Source of the DNA: Brucellaceae bacterium | GTDB taxonomy: Bacteria; Pseudomonadota; Alphaproteobacteria; Rhizobiales; Rhizobiaceae | Direction: 5' to 3' | DNA: 64,000 nucleotides | Assembly (NCBI GenBank): GCA_020637775.1 | Contig: JACKJV010000014.1 | Location: forward strand, 20,550-84,549 | Shown here: positions 8,928-15,308 of the stretch, piece after piece | Layout of the letters: each line of letters begins with the position of its first letter | How positions within the stretch are numbered: position 1 is the first letter of the stretch | The notes under the pieces: generated by a model | Told to the model about the DNA's origin: nothing | What the model saw: only the letters and a program-made list of their open reading frames with translations | Database searches by the model: none | Position numbers and translations under genes: made by a program

Positions 8928-8985
8928 GTGTTGCACGGCTTTGTTCAAACGGTGAATCAGGTTGTGCAACACGCCGCGCGCGGCG
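8928..8985. repeat. Inverted and direct repeats in the 8860-9023 intergenic region
   Basis: GTGTTGCAC (8928-8936) and GTGCAACAC (8964-8972) are a perfect 9-bp inverted repeat with a 27-bp spacer. A 9-bp direct repeat GGTGAATCA occurs at 8912 and 8951, and the GC palindrome CGCCGCGCGCGGCG follows at 8972-8985. It could be an operator for the gene at 9024 or an RNA structure after the VWA gene. No regulator was identified. Confidence 0.5.
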
Positions 8986-9023
8986 TCCGGAAAACCAGGC
9001 TTGGCAAAAAGGGAGCAGATCGG

Positions 9024-9452
9024 ATGGCAATCGACAGGCGGATGGTGCTGGCAGGAAGTCTCCTCGGTGGTCTTCTTGCCGTCAGCGGACCGGCGGAGGT
9101 GAGGGCCGAGAACGATCTTTGCCCCGTGGTAGCATCGCAGGACTGGGAGGCGTGGCTCTCGCGCACGCCGTTCTCCGGTGACCGGTTGATGCTGCATGTG
9201 CGCGGCACGGTTTCCCTGCCGACACCGGGCTACACGGTCAACCTGCGCGAGGGGCCGCTCACGCGCTCCTTCCCGCCAACCCAGATGGTCGTTCTGGAAG
9301 TGCGGGAGCCGATCAACCGGATCGGCACCCAGGTGGTCGACGACCGTCGAGTCAGCGTCATCCTGCCGGGCCAGGAAAACTACAAGTCCGTGCGCGTGGT
9401 CTGCGGAAAGACGCTGCTGCATGAGTTCAGCGACGTTCCGCTCCTGCGCTGA
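9024..9452 (+). CDS. Secreted hypothetical protein
   Basis: The ATG at 9024 follows a GGGAG ribosome-binding site and gives 142 residues with a leader of Tat-like look (MAIDRRMVLAGSLLGGLLAVSG, two arginines before the hydrophobic stretch). The mature part is a small beta-rich domain (RGTVSLPTPGYTVNLREGPL, QMVVLEVREPINRIGTQVV) with cysteines in DLCPVV and RVVCGKT that could form a disulfide. I do not recognise a named family. It is 165 bp downstream of the VWA gene on the same strand. Confidence 0.75.
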   Translation: MAIDRRMVLAGSLLGGLLAVSGPAEVRAENDLCPVVASQDWEAWLSRTPFSGDRLMLHVRGTVSLPTPGYTVNLREGPLTRSFPPTQMVVLEVREPINRIGTQVVDDRRVSVILPGQENYKSVRVVCGKTLLHEFSDVPLLR

Positions 9453-9476
9453 TCGTTTCCGGTTCAGGCCAATGCC

Positions 9477-10499
9477 TCAGCCGCGGCGGCGGCCGCGCCG
9501 TTCGCGCCCTGCGCTGTCGCCGGTTCCCGCGCCACTGGCATCGGCCTGCTTGTTGCGCATCGGACCAACCTTCGCGACGATTTCCTCAATGGTCGGGCGC
9601 GGTGCGCGGGCATGGCTGTCTATCGCCTGGCGCATGGCGGCAAGATGCTCGCAACGTGTGCCGCAGCATCCGCCGATGATCCGCGCACCCGCATCCATGG
9701 CGAGGCGGGCATATTCGGCCATGAGGTCCGGCGTGCCCGAATAGACGATCTCGGTGCCCTTGAATTCCGGGATGCCGCAATTGGCCTTGACCACGATGGC
9801 GGCTTCGGGATCGGCGCCGGACATGTCGAGCAGGGTGGAGAGCATGTCGGATGCCCCTACGCCGCAATTGGCGCCCACCGCGACGGGCGCTTCGCCAAGG
9901 CCATCGGCAACGTGATGGATGTCTTTGGGATGCAGGCCCATCATCGTGCGACCGGCCGTATCGAAGGAGCCCGTGTAGACATATGGAAGGCCAACACGAT
10001 TGGCGGCTTCCACCGCCGCGCGGATTTCCTCCGGCGCGCTCATGGTTTCGATCCAGGCGACATCGACGCCACCATCCTTCAGCCCCTGCATCTGCTCGGC
10101 AAAGGCATCCGCTGCTTCGTCATGGGTCAAGGCGCCGAGCGGTTGCAACAGTTCGCCGGTCGGGCCGACGGACCCAGCCACGATGACCTTGCGCGGCGCC
10201 TTGTCGGCGACGGCGCGGGCAAGCCGGGCGGCCTTCATGTTGAGTTCATGGACACGGTCCTGGCCATTGTGAAGCTTCAGACGATGGCGCGTGCCGCCGA
10301 AACTGTTGGTCAGTATGATATCCGATCCGGCATCGACGAAGTCCTGATGCAGTTTCGTGATCCTGTCGGGATGGTCGGCGTTCCAGAACTCCGGCGCATC
10401 GCCCGATTCCAGGCCCATGGCAAAGAGGTTTGTGCCGGTGGCGCCATCGGCGAGGAGAACGCCTTTTTCAGCCAGCAGATCGGAGAGCGCGTTTGTCAT
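9477..10499 (-). CDS. bmt: Betaine-homocysteine S-methyltransferase-like protein
   Basis: The 340-residue protein is a homocysteine S-methyltransferase TIM barrel: DGATGTNLFAMGL at the N-terminus, the zinc ligands Cys in VGANCGVG near residue 215 and Cys-Cys in GGCCGT near residue 286. This family moves a methyl group from betaine (or S-methylmethionine) to homocysteine, making methionine. A rhizobial homologue called Bmt is known as a betaine-homocysteine methyltransferase; the symbol rests on that resemblance. The corrinoid methyltransferase module 5 kb away makes betaine use plausible. The C-terminal Arg/Gly-rich tail (about 25 residues) is probably disordered. Confidence 0.82.
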   Translation of the reverse strand: MTNALSDLLAEKGVLLADGATGTNLFAMGLESGDAPEFWNADHPDRITKLHQDFVDAGSDIILTNSFGGTRHRLKLHNGQDRVHELNMKAARLARAVADKAPRKVIVAGSVGPTGELLQPLGALTHDEAADAFAEQMQGLKDGGVDVAWIETMSAPEEIRAAVEAANRVGLPYVYTGSFDTAGRTMMGLHPKDIHHVADGLGEAPVAVGANCGVGASDMLSTLLDMSGADPEAAIVVKANCGIPEFKGTEIVYSGTPDLMAEYARLAMDAGARIIGGCCGTRCEHLAAMRQAIDSHARAPRPTIEEIVAKVGPMRNKQADASGAGTGDSAGRERRGRRRG

Positions 10500-10584
10500 G
10501 GCAGGATTCCTGACGTTTGGAAAAAGCAGTCATAACCACATAAAGAAGTCTTTATATCTTTGCAAGGCGCCCTGCTGCCCGCGG

Positions 10585-11937
10585 TCAGGCGTAGCGGCGG
10601 CTTTCCGCTTCGCCTGCCTCGTCTTCCAGCCCGAGCTTGCGGTAGGTTGCGGCGAGCATCCGGTTGAGCGGAATGCCGCAGGGATCGTAAAGGCGGCGCA
10701 TTTCCATCATCTGTTGTGCCTGCACGAGATTGCCGGCCTTGCGATGCGCATCCAGCAGGATCTGTTCAAACAGGTCACGCTGTGCATGGCTGCCGCCCGC
10801 TTCGGCCATGCGTGGCAGGGCAAGCGCCATCAACCGCGCCGCTTCGCCATGACGGCCTTCCATATGCGCGGTGATCGCGCGCGCCGCAGGCAGGGCGACA
10901 TCGCGCCAGACCGCAACATCGAAACCGGTTTCGTCCAAGGCGCGCTCCTCGATGGCCTGCATCAGTGTTGCTGCCTCGCCAAGGCTGGCCCGTTGCAGCC
11001 CGTAAAGGTATTGCAGCGTCAGAAACGCGTTGATCGTGTCACCGTGGCGGGGCTTGAGCCATTGGGCGAGGTCGGCCCATCGGTCACCCACATCCATGCC
11101 CGCCATTTCCATGCGTGCCAGCAGGGATACGGCGCCGACCTGGTCCTGGCTGTAGCTTTTCTCGACGCCCCAGCAATGCGCGTCATACATCGGGAATACC
11201 GATGCCTCGTCGCCCATTGACAAGGCGAACAGGGCGCGATGCCACCAGTTGTGCGTATACATGAAGGAATTGAGCCCGTCCCAATATGGCGCCACGCGAT
11301 CCATGAAGCGGGCGCCTTCCGGCACGCGGCCCTGTGTCAGCATGACATGGGCAAGCGCGTGGTGGGCCCAGGGCTCCGCCGGATCAAGTTCCAGCGCTGC
11401 ATTTGCGGCGGCTTCGGCCTTGTCCAGCAGGTGGCATTGCTCATAGGCAAAGGCGGTCATGGCATGAAAATGCGCATTGTCCGCATTGCGGTGGCGAACA
11501 GTGCGGGCGAGACGCAGCATGGCCGGGGCATCGCCACGGTTGAAAGCGAGATACTGTCCAAGCTTCATGGCAGCGAGATCGTTCGGCCAATCGCGCACAT
11601 GGCCGGCGATCCGGCTTTCGGCGCGCAACGGGTCACCGGATGCCCAGTCCTTCAGGATGGCGTGCAGATTTCGTTCGCGAGCGTTTGCCCCTGTCGACAA
11701 TGCTTCGCCGGCCGCAACGAAGCGGCTGGCATGGGCCGGCGCATCCGGAGACTCAAGGAACATCCAAAGCAGCCCGGCATAGGTCTGGGCAAGCGGGCAT
11801 TCCGGCTCGGCTTCGGCTGCCGCGAGAATGTTAACGGCCCGGGGGTGATAGCCCAGAAAACCGGATACGAAGTCGCAAATGCCGGCATGGGCTGCTGCGC
11901 CGGCCTTGCTGACCGGATTGCCGAGAGGATCTTGCAT
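10585..11937 (-). CDS. TPR-repeat protein, TTC38-like
   Basis: About 450 residues of helical repeats. Recognisable TPR-like units include AFAYEQCHLLDKAEAAANAAL followed by ELDPAEPWAHHALAHVMLTQG near residue 185, and the histidine/tryptophan-rich stretch THNWWHRALFALSMGD typical of the tetratricopeptide repeat protein 38 family. No signal peptide or enzyme domain is seen. The start at 11937 is chosen over the longer frame from 12018 because AGGGAG lies 7 nt before it. It is divergent from the SH3 protein gene at 12115. The function of this bacterial family is not known to me. Confidence 0.85.
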   Translation of the reverse strand: MQDPLGNPVSKAGAAAHAGICDFVSGFLGYHPRAVNILAAAEAEPECPLAQTYAGLLWMFLESPDAPAHASRFVAAGEALSTGANARERNLHAILKDWASGDPLRAESRIAGHVRDWPNDLAAMKLGQYLAFNRGDAPAMLRLARTVRHRNADNAHFHAMTAFAYEQCHLLDKAEAAANAALELDPAEPWAHHALAHVMLTQGRVPEGARFMDRVAPYWDGLNSFMYTHNWWHRALFALSMGDEASVFPMYDAHCWGVEKSYSQDQVGAVSLLARMEMAGMDVGDRWADLAQWLKPRHGDTINAFLTLQYLYGLQRASLGEAATLMQAIEERALDETGFDVAVWRDVALPAARAITAHMEGRHGEAARLMALALPRMAEAGGSHAQRDLFEQILLDAHRKAGNLVQAQQMMEMRRLYDPCGIPLNRMLAATYRKLGLEDEAGEAESRRYA

Positions 11938-12114
11938 GGCGGGTCTCCCTGGATGCCCGACGATGGCAAAGCCTGGCCCGACGGTAAAGACCGATTGCCC
12001 CGGACCTGCCCGATTCATTCCGTTGTGCCGCCATATTCCTGTGCGAGCGAAGATGCGGCGCGGGAAGCATCACAAGAAGACGGGCAGCCCTCACGGGGCG
12101 CAGGGAGAAGCGAG

Positions 12115-12969
12115 ATGAGCAATTTTGCCGGGCAGTGGCCAAAGCAGCATGTATCCGAACAGGGAACCGGTACCGGCAGGCCGGGTTTCGGCCTTGCCGG
12201 ACTGGTGGCATCCGCCGCCGTTCTTGCCGTTCTGGCGGGCTTCGGCGCCATCGCCTATGTCGCCGGAAGCGGACCCAAGGGTAGCGGGCATGTCATGGCC
12301 AGCCGGGCGGTTGCCGGAATTGCAGGCGCGGCTTCTTCTGCGTCGACGGACAAGGTGGCAAGTGCGCTTTCCCTGTCGGCTGATGATGAACGGGCGCCGC
12401 CGCCGTCACCGGATGAGGCGGCTGCCGGCAATCCTGGAACGCGGGAGGCCTTGCCGCCACAAATGTCCGGCAACGGCCAGGAAACACTCACTCCGGCGCC
12501 TGTCAGAACCGTCAAGGTGGCGCCCGACGGGCGGCTTCATCAGCAAATGGACGGACTGGATGCAGATGATCCGCGCTGGGCGCAGGATCTCGAACAGCCC
12601 GTCAACAAGGGCGAACAGGCCTTGGCAAGGCTGCTGCTGGAAGCCAGGGACGATACGCAGATGCCGGCAGACAATTCGCTTACGGCGGCCATCGCGCCAG
12701 TCGAACGGAAACTGGCAACACCTTCGCGTCCTGCGCCCGGCGATGCAAACCGCGACGAAGCCGCACATGACGCGGCCGCAACCTCCGGTGCCACTGGCTA
12801 TGCGCGGCAATATGTGAACATGCGCGCAGGGCCGAGCAACGATGCCGATGTGCTCAAGGTGATACCCGCAAAGGCCAGGCTGACCATTCACGGCTGCAAG
12901 GGCTGGTGTGAAGTCAGCCATGATGGTCAGCGGGGTTTCGTTTACAAGAGCTTCATCAGGCGCGGCTGA
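12115..12969 (+). CDS. Membrane-anchored bacterial SH3-domain protein
   Basis: 284 residues with a GGGAGAAG ribosome-binding site. A single membrane segment near residues 26-50 (FGLAGLVASAAVLAVLAGFGAIAY) is followed by a long Pro/Ala/Ser-rich linker and a C-terminal SH3b domain (about 225-284: YVNMRAGPSNDADVLKVIP, GCKGWCEVSHDGQRGFVYKSFI). SH3b domains of this type bind peptidoglycan or act as periplasmic adaptors. An N-in, C-periplasmic arrangement is expected. The partner is unknown. Confidence 0.85.
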   Translation: MSNFAGQWPKQHVSEQGTGTGRPGFGLAGLVASAAVLAVLAGFGAIAYVAGSGPKGSGHVMASRAVAGIAGAASSASTDKVASALSLSADDERAPPPSPDEAAAGNPGTREALPPQMSGNGQETLTPAPVRTVKVAPDGRLHQQMDGLDADDPRWAQDLEQPVNKGEQALARLLLEARDDTQMPADNSLTAAIAPVERKLATPSRPAPGDANRDEAAHDAAATSGATGYARQYVNMRAGPSNDADVLKVIPAKARLTIHGCKGWCEVSHDGQRGFVYKSFIRRG

Positions 12970-12989
12970 GTTCTGTTTCGCAACGCTGT

Positions 12990-13062
12990 TTGCGATTTGC
13001 AAAGTGCCTTGCCGCGCGTCGATCGCGTTTTGCATTGCGCACCGATGATTTGCGTTTTGCAA
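12990..13062 (+). promoter_or_regulatory. Array of three LuxO-operator-like sites
   Basis: Site 1 (12990-13002) is TTGCG-ATT-TGCAA, site 3 (13050-13062) is TTGCG-TTT-TGCAA, and site 2 (13030-13042) is TTGCA-TTG-CGCAC, whose complement reads GTGCG-CAA-TGCAA. The centres are 12996, 13036 and 13056, that is 40 and 20 bp apart, close to whole helical turns. They lie about 60-120 bp upstream of the sigma-54-like promoter, the usual place for enhancer-binding proteins. The described LuxO consensus is TTGCA-N3-TGCAA. The sites are directly visible; the identity of the binder is inferred. Confidence 0.6.
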
Positions 13063-13114
13063 ATCCCGTCTGGCTCTTTGCTTTTAAAAAGCAAGGTTTC
13101 CCGGCCTTTTCAAC

Positions 13115-13130
13115 TTGGCACGATCCTTGA
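13115..13130 (+). promoter_or_regulatory. Candidate sigma-54 promoter
   Basis: TTGGCACGATCCTTGA fits the -24/-12 consensus TGGCACG-N4-TTGC with one mismatch, A for the C of the -12 box. That base is normally well conserved, so the match is good but not perfect. The predicted start is near 13141. The enhancer-like sites just upstream make it more credible than the motif alone. Confidence 0.5.
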
Positions 13131-13140
13131 AATGTTCCGA

Positions 13141-13306
13141 GTGTCGCGAGTTTTTGCCCTGCTGCCGGGCAATCATCGCCGGGGGGCGGCTTGATTGCCA
13201 ATGCGGCTTACAGGCGGCAGGGACGCGGATCGGGTGTGTGCGGTCCCGAGGGGGCAAGCCGGCGGATGGTGTGGGGCTTTCATCCGCCGGCTTCGCTCGC
13301 GTTCTT
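13141..13306 (+). ncRNA. Candidate structured small RNA (Qrr-like control suspected)
   Basis: The transcript predicted from the sigma-54-like promoter would contain a hairpin TTGCCC/GGGCAA (13154-13172), a small GCC-rich hairpin (about 13179-13191), a GGGAC/GTCCC stem (13220-13247), and a 13-bp perfect stem AAGCCGGCGGATG/CATCCGCCGGCTT (13256-13268 and 13281-13293). The last is followed after an 8-nt GC-rich stretch by TTCTTTT. A strong stem then a delayed U-run is a mediocre intrinsic terminator, so read-through into the aminotransferase gene is possible and the segment may instead be a long structured leader. Coordinates are predictions. Confidence 0.4.
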
Positions 13307-13358
13307 TTCCTGAAGCCCCGGTAATTCCCGATTGCAATTGCGGATTGACTCCGCAATC

Positions 13359-13460
13359 ATGTTTCCCATGAAGCTGAAACCTTCGCTCAGAACCCTGCAT
13401 GCCGAGTTGCTGCGCCTATGCGCGCGCATCGGCTATTCCCCGCCGGCATTTCCCGTCTGA
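13359..13460 (+). CDS. Possible small protein or leader peptide
   Basis: An ATG at 13359 (or in-frame at 13368) opens a frame of 33 (or 30) codons, MFPMKLKPSLRTLHAEL and on to TGA at 13460. It has an amphipathic basic helix but no convincing ribosome-binding site; a hairpin at 13337-13357 lies immediately before it. It ends 53 bp before the aminotransferase start. It could be a leader peptide or chance. Confidence 0.2.
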   Translation: MFPMKLKPSLRTLHAELLRLCARIGYSPPAFPV

Positions 13461-13513
13461 CATCACCTGTCGTTTTTTCTTGATCGCCTGATTCAATCAG
13501 CGGGGACAAGCCC

Positions 13514-14899
13514 ATGACATATCAAAACTATTCGCTGGAGCAGCTGCAGGCCATCGATGCGGCGCACCACCTGCATCCCTTCACCGACCACAAGGATCTG
13601 CGCGCTGCGGGCAGCCGCATGATCGTGCGCGCCGACGGCGCGTTCATCCATGACAGCGAGGGCAATGCCATCCTCGACGGCATGGCTGGCCTCTGGTGCG
13701 TCAATGTCGGTTACGGCCGCGACGAACTGGCCGAGGCGGCCTATACGCAGATGAAGGAATTACCCTATTACAATTCGTTTTTCCGGTGCACGACACCGAC
13801 GCCGGTGCTGCTTTCACAGAAGCTTTCCGAGATTGCGCCTGAACATGTGAACCAGGTCTTCTACGGATCTTCCGGTTCTGAATCGAATGACACGGCGCTG
13901 CGGCTCGTCCGCCATTTCTGGGCGCTTGAAGGCAAGCCCGAGAAGCAGATCATCATTTCGCGCCAGATGGCCTATCACGGTTCCACCGTGGCCGGCGCTT
14001 CACTGGGCGGCATGAGTGCGATGCATGCCCAGCTCGGTGCGCCTGTGCCGGGCATCGTCCACGTCATGCCGCCCTATGCCTTCGAGCTGAAGCAGGACGG
14101 CGAAAGCGACCATGATTTCGGCTTGCGGGCGGCGCGGGCCGTTGAAGACGCAATCCTGGAGCATGGGGCGGACAAGGTCGCCGCATTCATCGGCGAGCCG
14201 GTCATGGGGGCGGGCGGCGTGAAAATCGCGCCCGACAGCTATTGGCCCGAGATTCAACGGATATGCCGCAAGCATGACATCCTGCTCATGCTGGATGAAG
14301 TGATCACCGGCTACGGCCGGACGGGCAACTGGTTCGCCGCCCAGACACTGGGCATCGAACCGGACACGATCACCACCGCCAAGGCGCTGACATCGGGCTA
14401 TCAGCCTCTCTCGGCCTTGCTCGTCGGGGAACGTATTTCCCGTACGCTGATCGAGAAGGGGGGCGAATTCTTCCACGGCTATACCTATTCGGGCCATCCG
14501 GTTGCTTGTGCCGTCGCGTTGAAGAACCTGGAAATCATCGAGCAGGAGGGGCTGATCGAACGGGTGCGCGACGATACCGGCCCCTATCTCGCCAGCCAGC
14601 TTGCCGAGCGGATTTCCCCGCACGGGATCGTGGGCGAGGCGCGCTCCATCGGCCTGATGGCGGCCATCGAGATCGTGAAGGACAAGGCCAGCGGCCAGCG
14701 GTTTCCCGGCGCGGGGGCGGCGGCCGTCTGCGTGCGCGATCACGCCATTGCCAATGACATGATGATGCGCGCTGTCGGCGATACGATGATCCTGTCGCCG
14801 CCGTTGATCTGGACCCGCGAGACGATCGACATGGCAATGGACCGCATTCTTGCTGCGCTTGATGCAGCGGAGCGGGATCTGAGGAGCAGGGAGGCGTGA
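13514..14899 (+). CDS. Class III omega-aminotransferase (putrescine/beta-alanine:pyruvate type)
   Basis: The 461-residue PLP enzyme has the class III pattern: YGSSGSESNDTALRLVRHFW for the phosphate-binding region near residue 118, AYHGSTVAGASLGG, the cofactor Asp in LMLDEVITGYGRTG near residue 262, and the Schiff-base Lys in TAKALTSGYQPL near residue 293. Close families use putrescine, other polyamines, taurine or beta-alanine as donor and usually pyruvate as acceptor; the exact donor cannot be read from sequence. The gene lies about 370 bp downstream of the sigma-54-like promoter, which could serve it if transcription reads through the hairpins. Confidence 0.88.
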   Translation: MTYQNYSLEQLQAIDAAHHLHPFTDHKDLRAAGSRMIVRADGAFIHDSEGNAILDGMAGLWCVNVGYGRDELAEAAYTQMKELPYYNSFFRCTTPTPVLLSQKLSEIAPEHVNQVFYGSSGSESNDTALRLVRHFWALEGKPEKQIIISRQMAYHGSTVAGASLGGMSAMHAQLGAPVPGIVHVMPPYAFELKQDGESDHDFGLRAARAVEDAILEHGADKVAAFIGEPVMGAGGVKIAPDSYWPEIQRICRKHDILLMLDEVITGYGRTGNWFAAQTLGIEPDTITTAKALTSGYQPLSALLVGERISRTLIEKGGEFFHGYTYSGHPVACAVALKNLEIIEQEGLIERVRDDTGPYLASQLAERISPHGIVGEARSIGLMAAIEIVKDKASGQRFPGAGAAAVCVRDHAIANDMMMRAVGDTMILSPPLIWTRETIDMAMDRILAALDAAERDLRSREA

Positions 14900-14912
14900 T
14901 CATCGGCGGTTC

Positions 14913-15305
14913 ATGGCCATGGGTGCGAACGTGAGAAAGCGTTCGCCACAGCGGCAAGGCGGGCATGGCCGGCGGACGGGCAAGGGGTCGTCCGCCGATC
15001 TCCTGCTGGCGCCGTTCGTTGTCGTCATGCGCCTGCCGGTCCTCTACGCCGAAGCCGCGAGCGGCGGAATTGGACGAACGGAATCGCATCTCGCGGTCAA
15101 CGAGAAGATCACCGCCGGCGTGGAAGGCATCTGGGAAGCGCAGCTTTCCATGCTGAACGCCGCGTTTGATTTCTGGCCCGATGTGCTTTCCGGCCGGCAC
15201 CCGGTCGATCTCCTCGCCGATAGCTGGGTCCAGGCATCCCGCGCCGCGCTTCGGCCTGCCTCGCTGACGGTTCGCCGCAATTTCGACCGGTTGAGCCGGG
15301 GCTGA
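14913..15305 (+). CDS. Small hypothetical protein (phasin-like helix content)
   Basis: 130 residues with a basic N-terminus (KRSPQRQGGHGRRTGKG) followed by a helical region (LLLAPFVVVMRLPVLYAEAAS, NEKITAGVEGIWEAQLSMLNAAFDFWPDVL). The amphipathic Ala-rich helices and the final SLTVRRNFDRLSRG resemble phasin-like or polyhydroxyalkanoate-granule helper proteins, but the match is weak. It follows the aminotransferase by 13 bp on the same strand and is convergent with the M50 protease gene. Start choice is uncertain because no strong ribosome-binding site is seen. Confidence 0.6.
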   Translation: MAMGANVRKRSPQRQGGHGRRTGKGSSADLLLAPFVVVMRLPVLYAEAASGGIGRTESHLAVNEKITAGVEGIWEAQLSMLNAAFDFWPDVLSGRHPVDLLADSWVQASRAALRPASLTVRRNFDRLSRG

Positions 15306-15308
15306 ACG

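Larger units (their letters stand above)
12970..13513. other. 544-bp gene-free region with regulatory sites and a structured segment
   Basis: No substantial gene is visible on either strand. The region holds, in order, three related palindromic sites (12990-13062), a sigma-54-like promoter (13115-13130), a segment rich in hairpins ending in a 13-bp perfect inverted repeat (13256-13293), a further hairpin ATTGCGGA/TCCGCAAT (13337-13357), a possible 33-codon frame (13359-13460), and the ribosome-binding region of the aminotransferase gene. These parts are listed separately. Confidence 0.8.

Noticed and set aside
13256..13293. Strong terminator
   Set aside because: The stem is perfect but the T-run is 8 nt away, so it is recorded as part of the structured RNA and not as a confident terminator.
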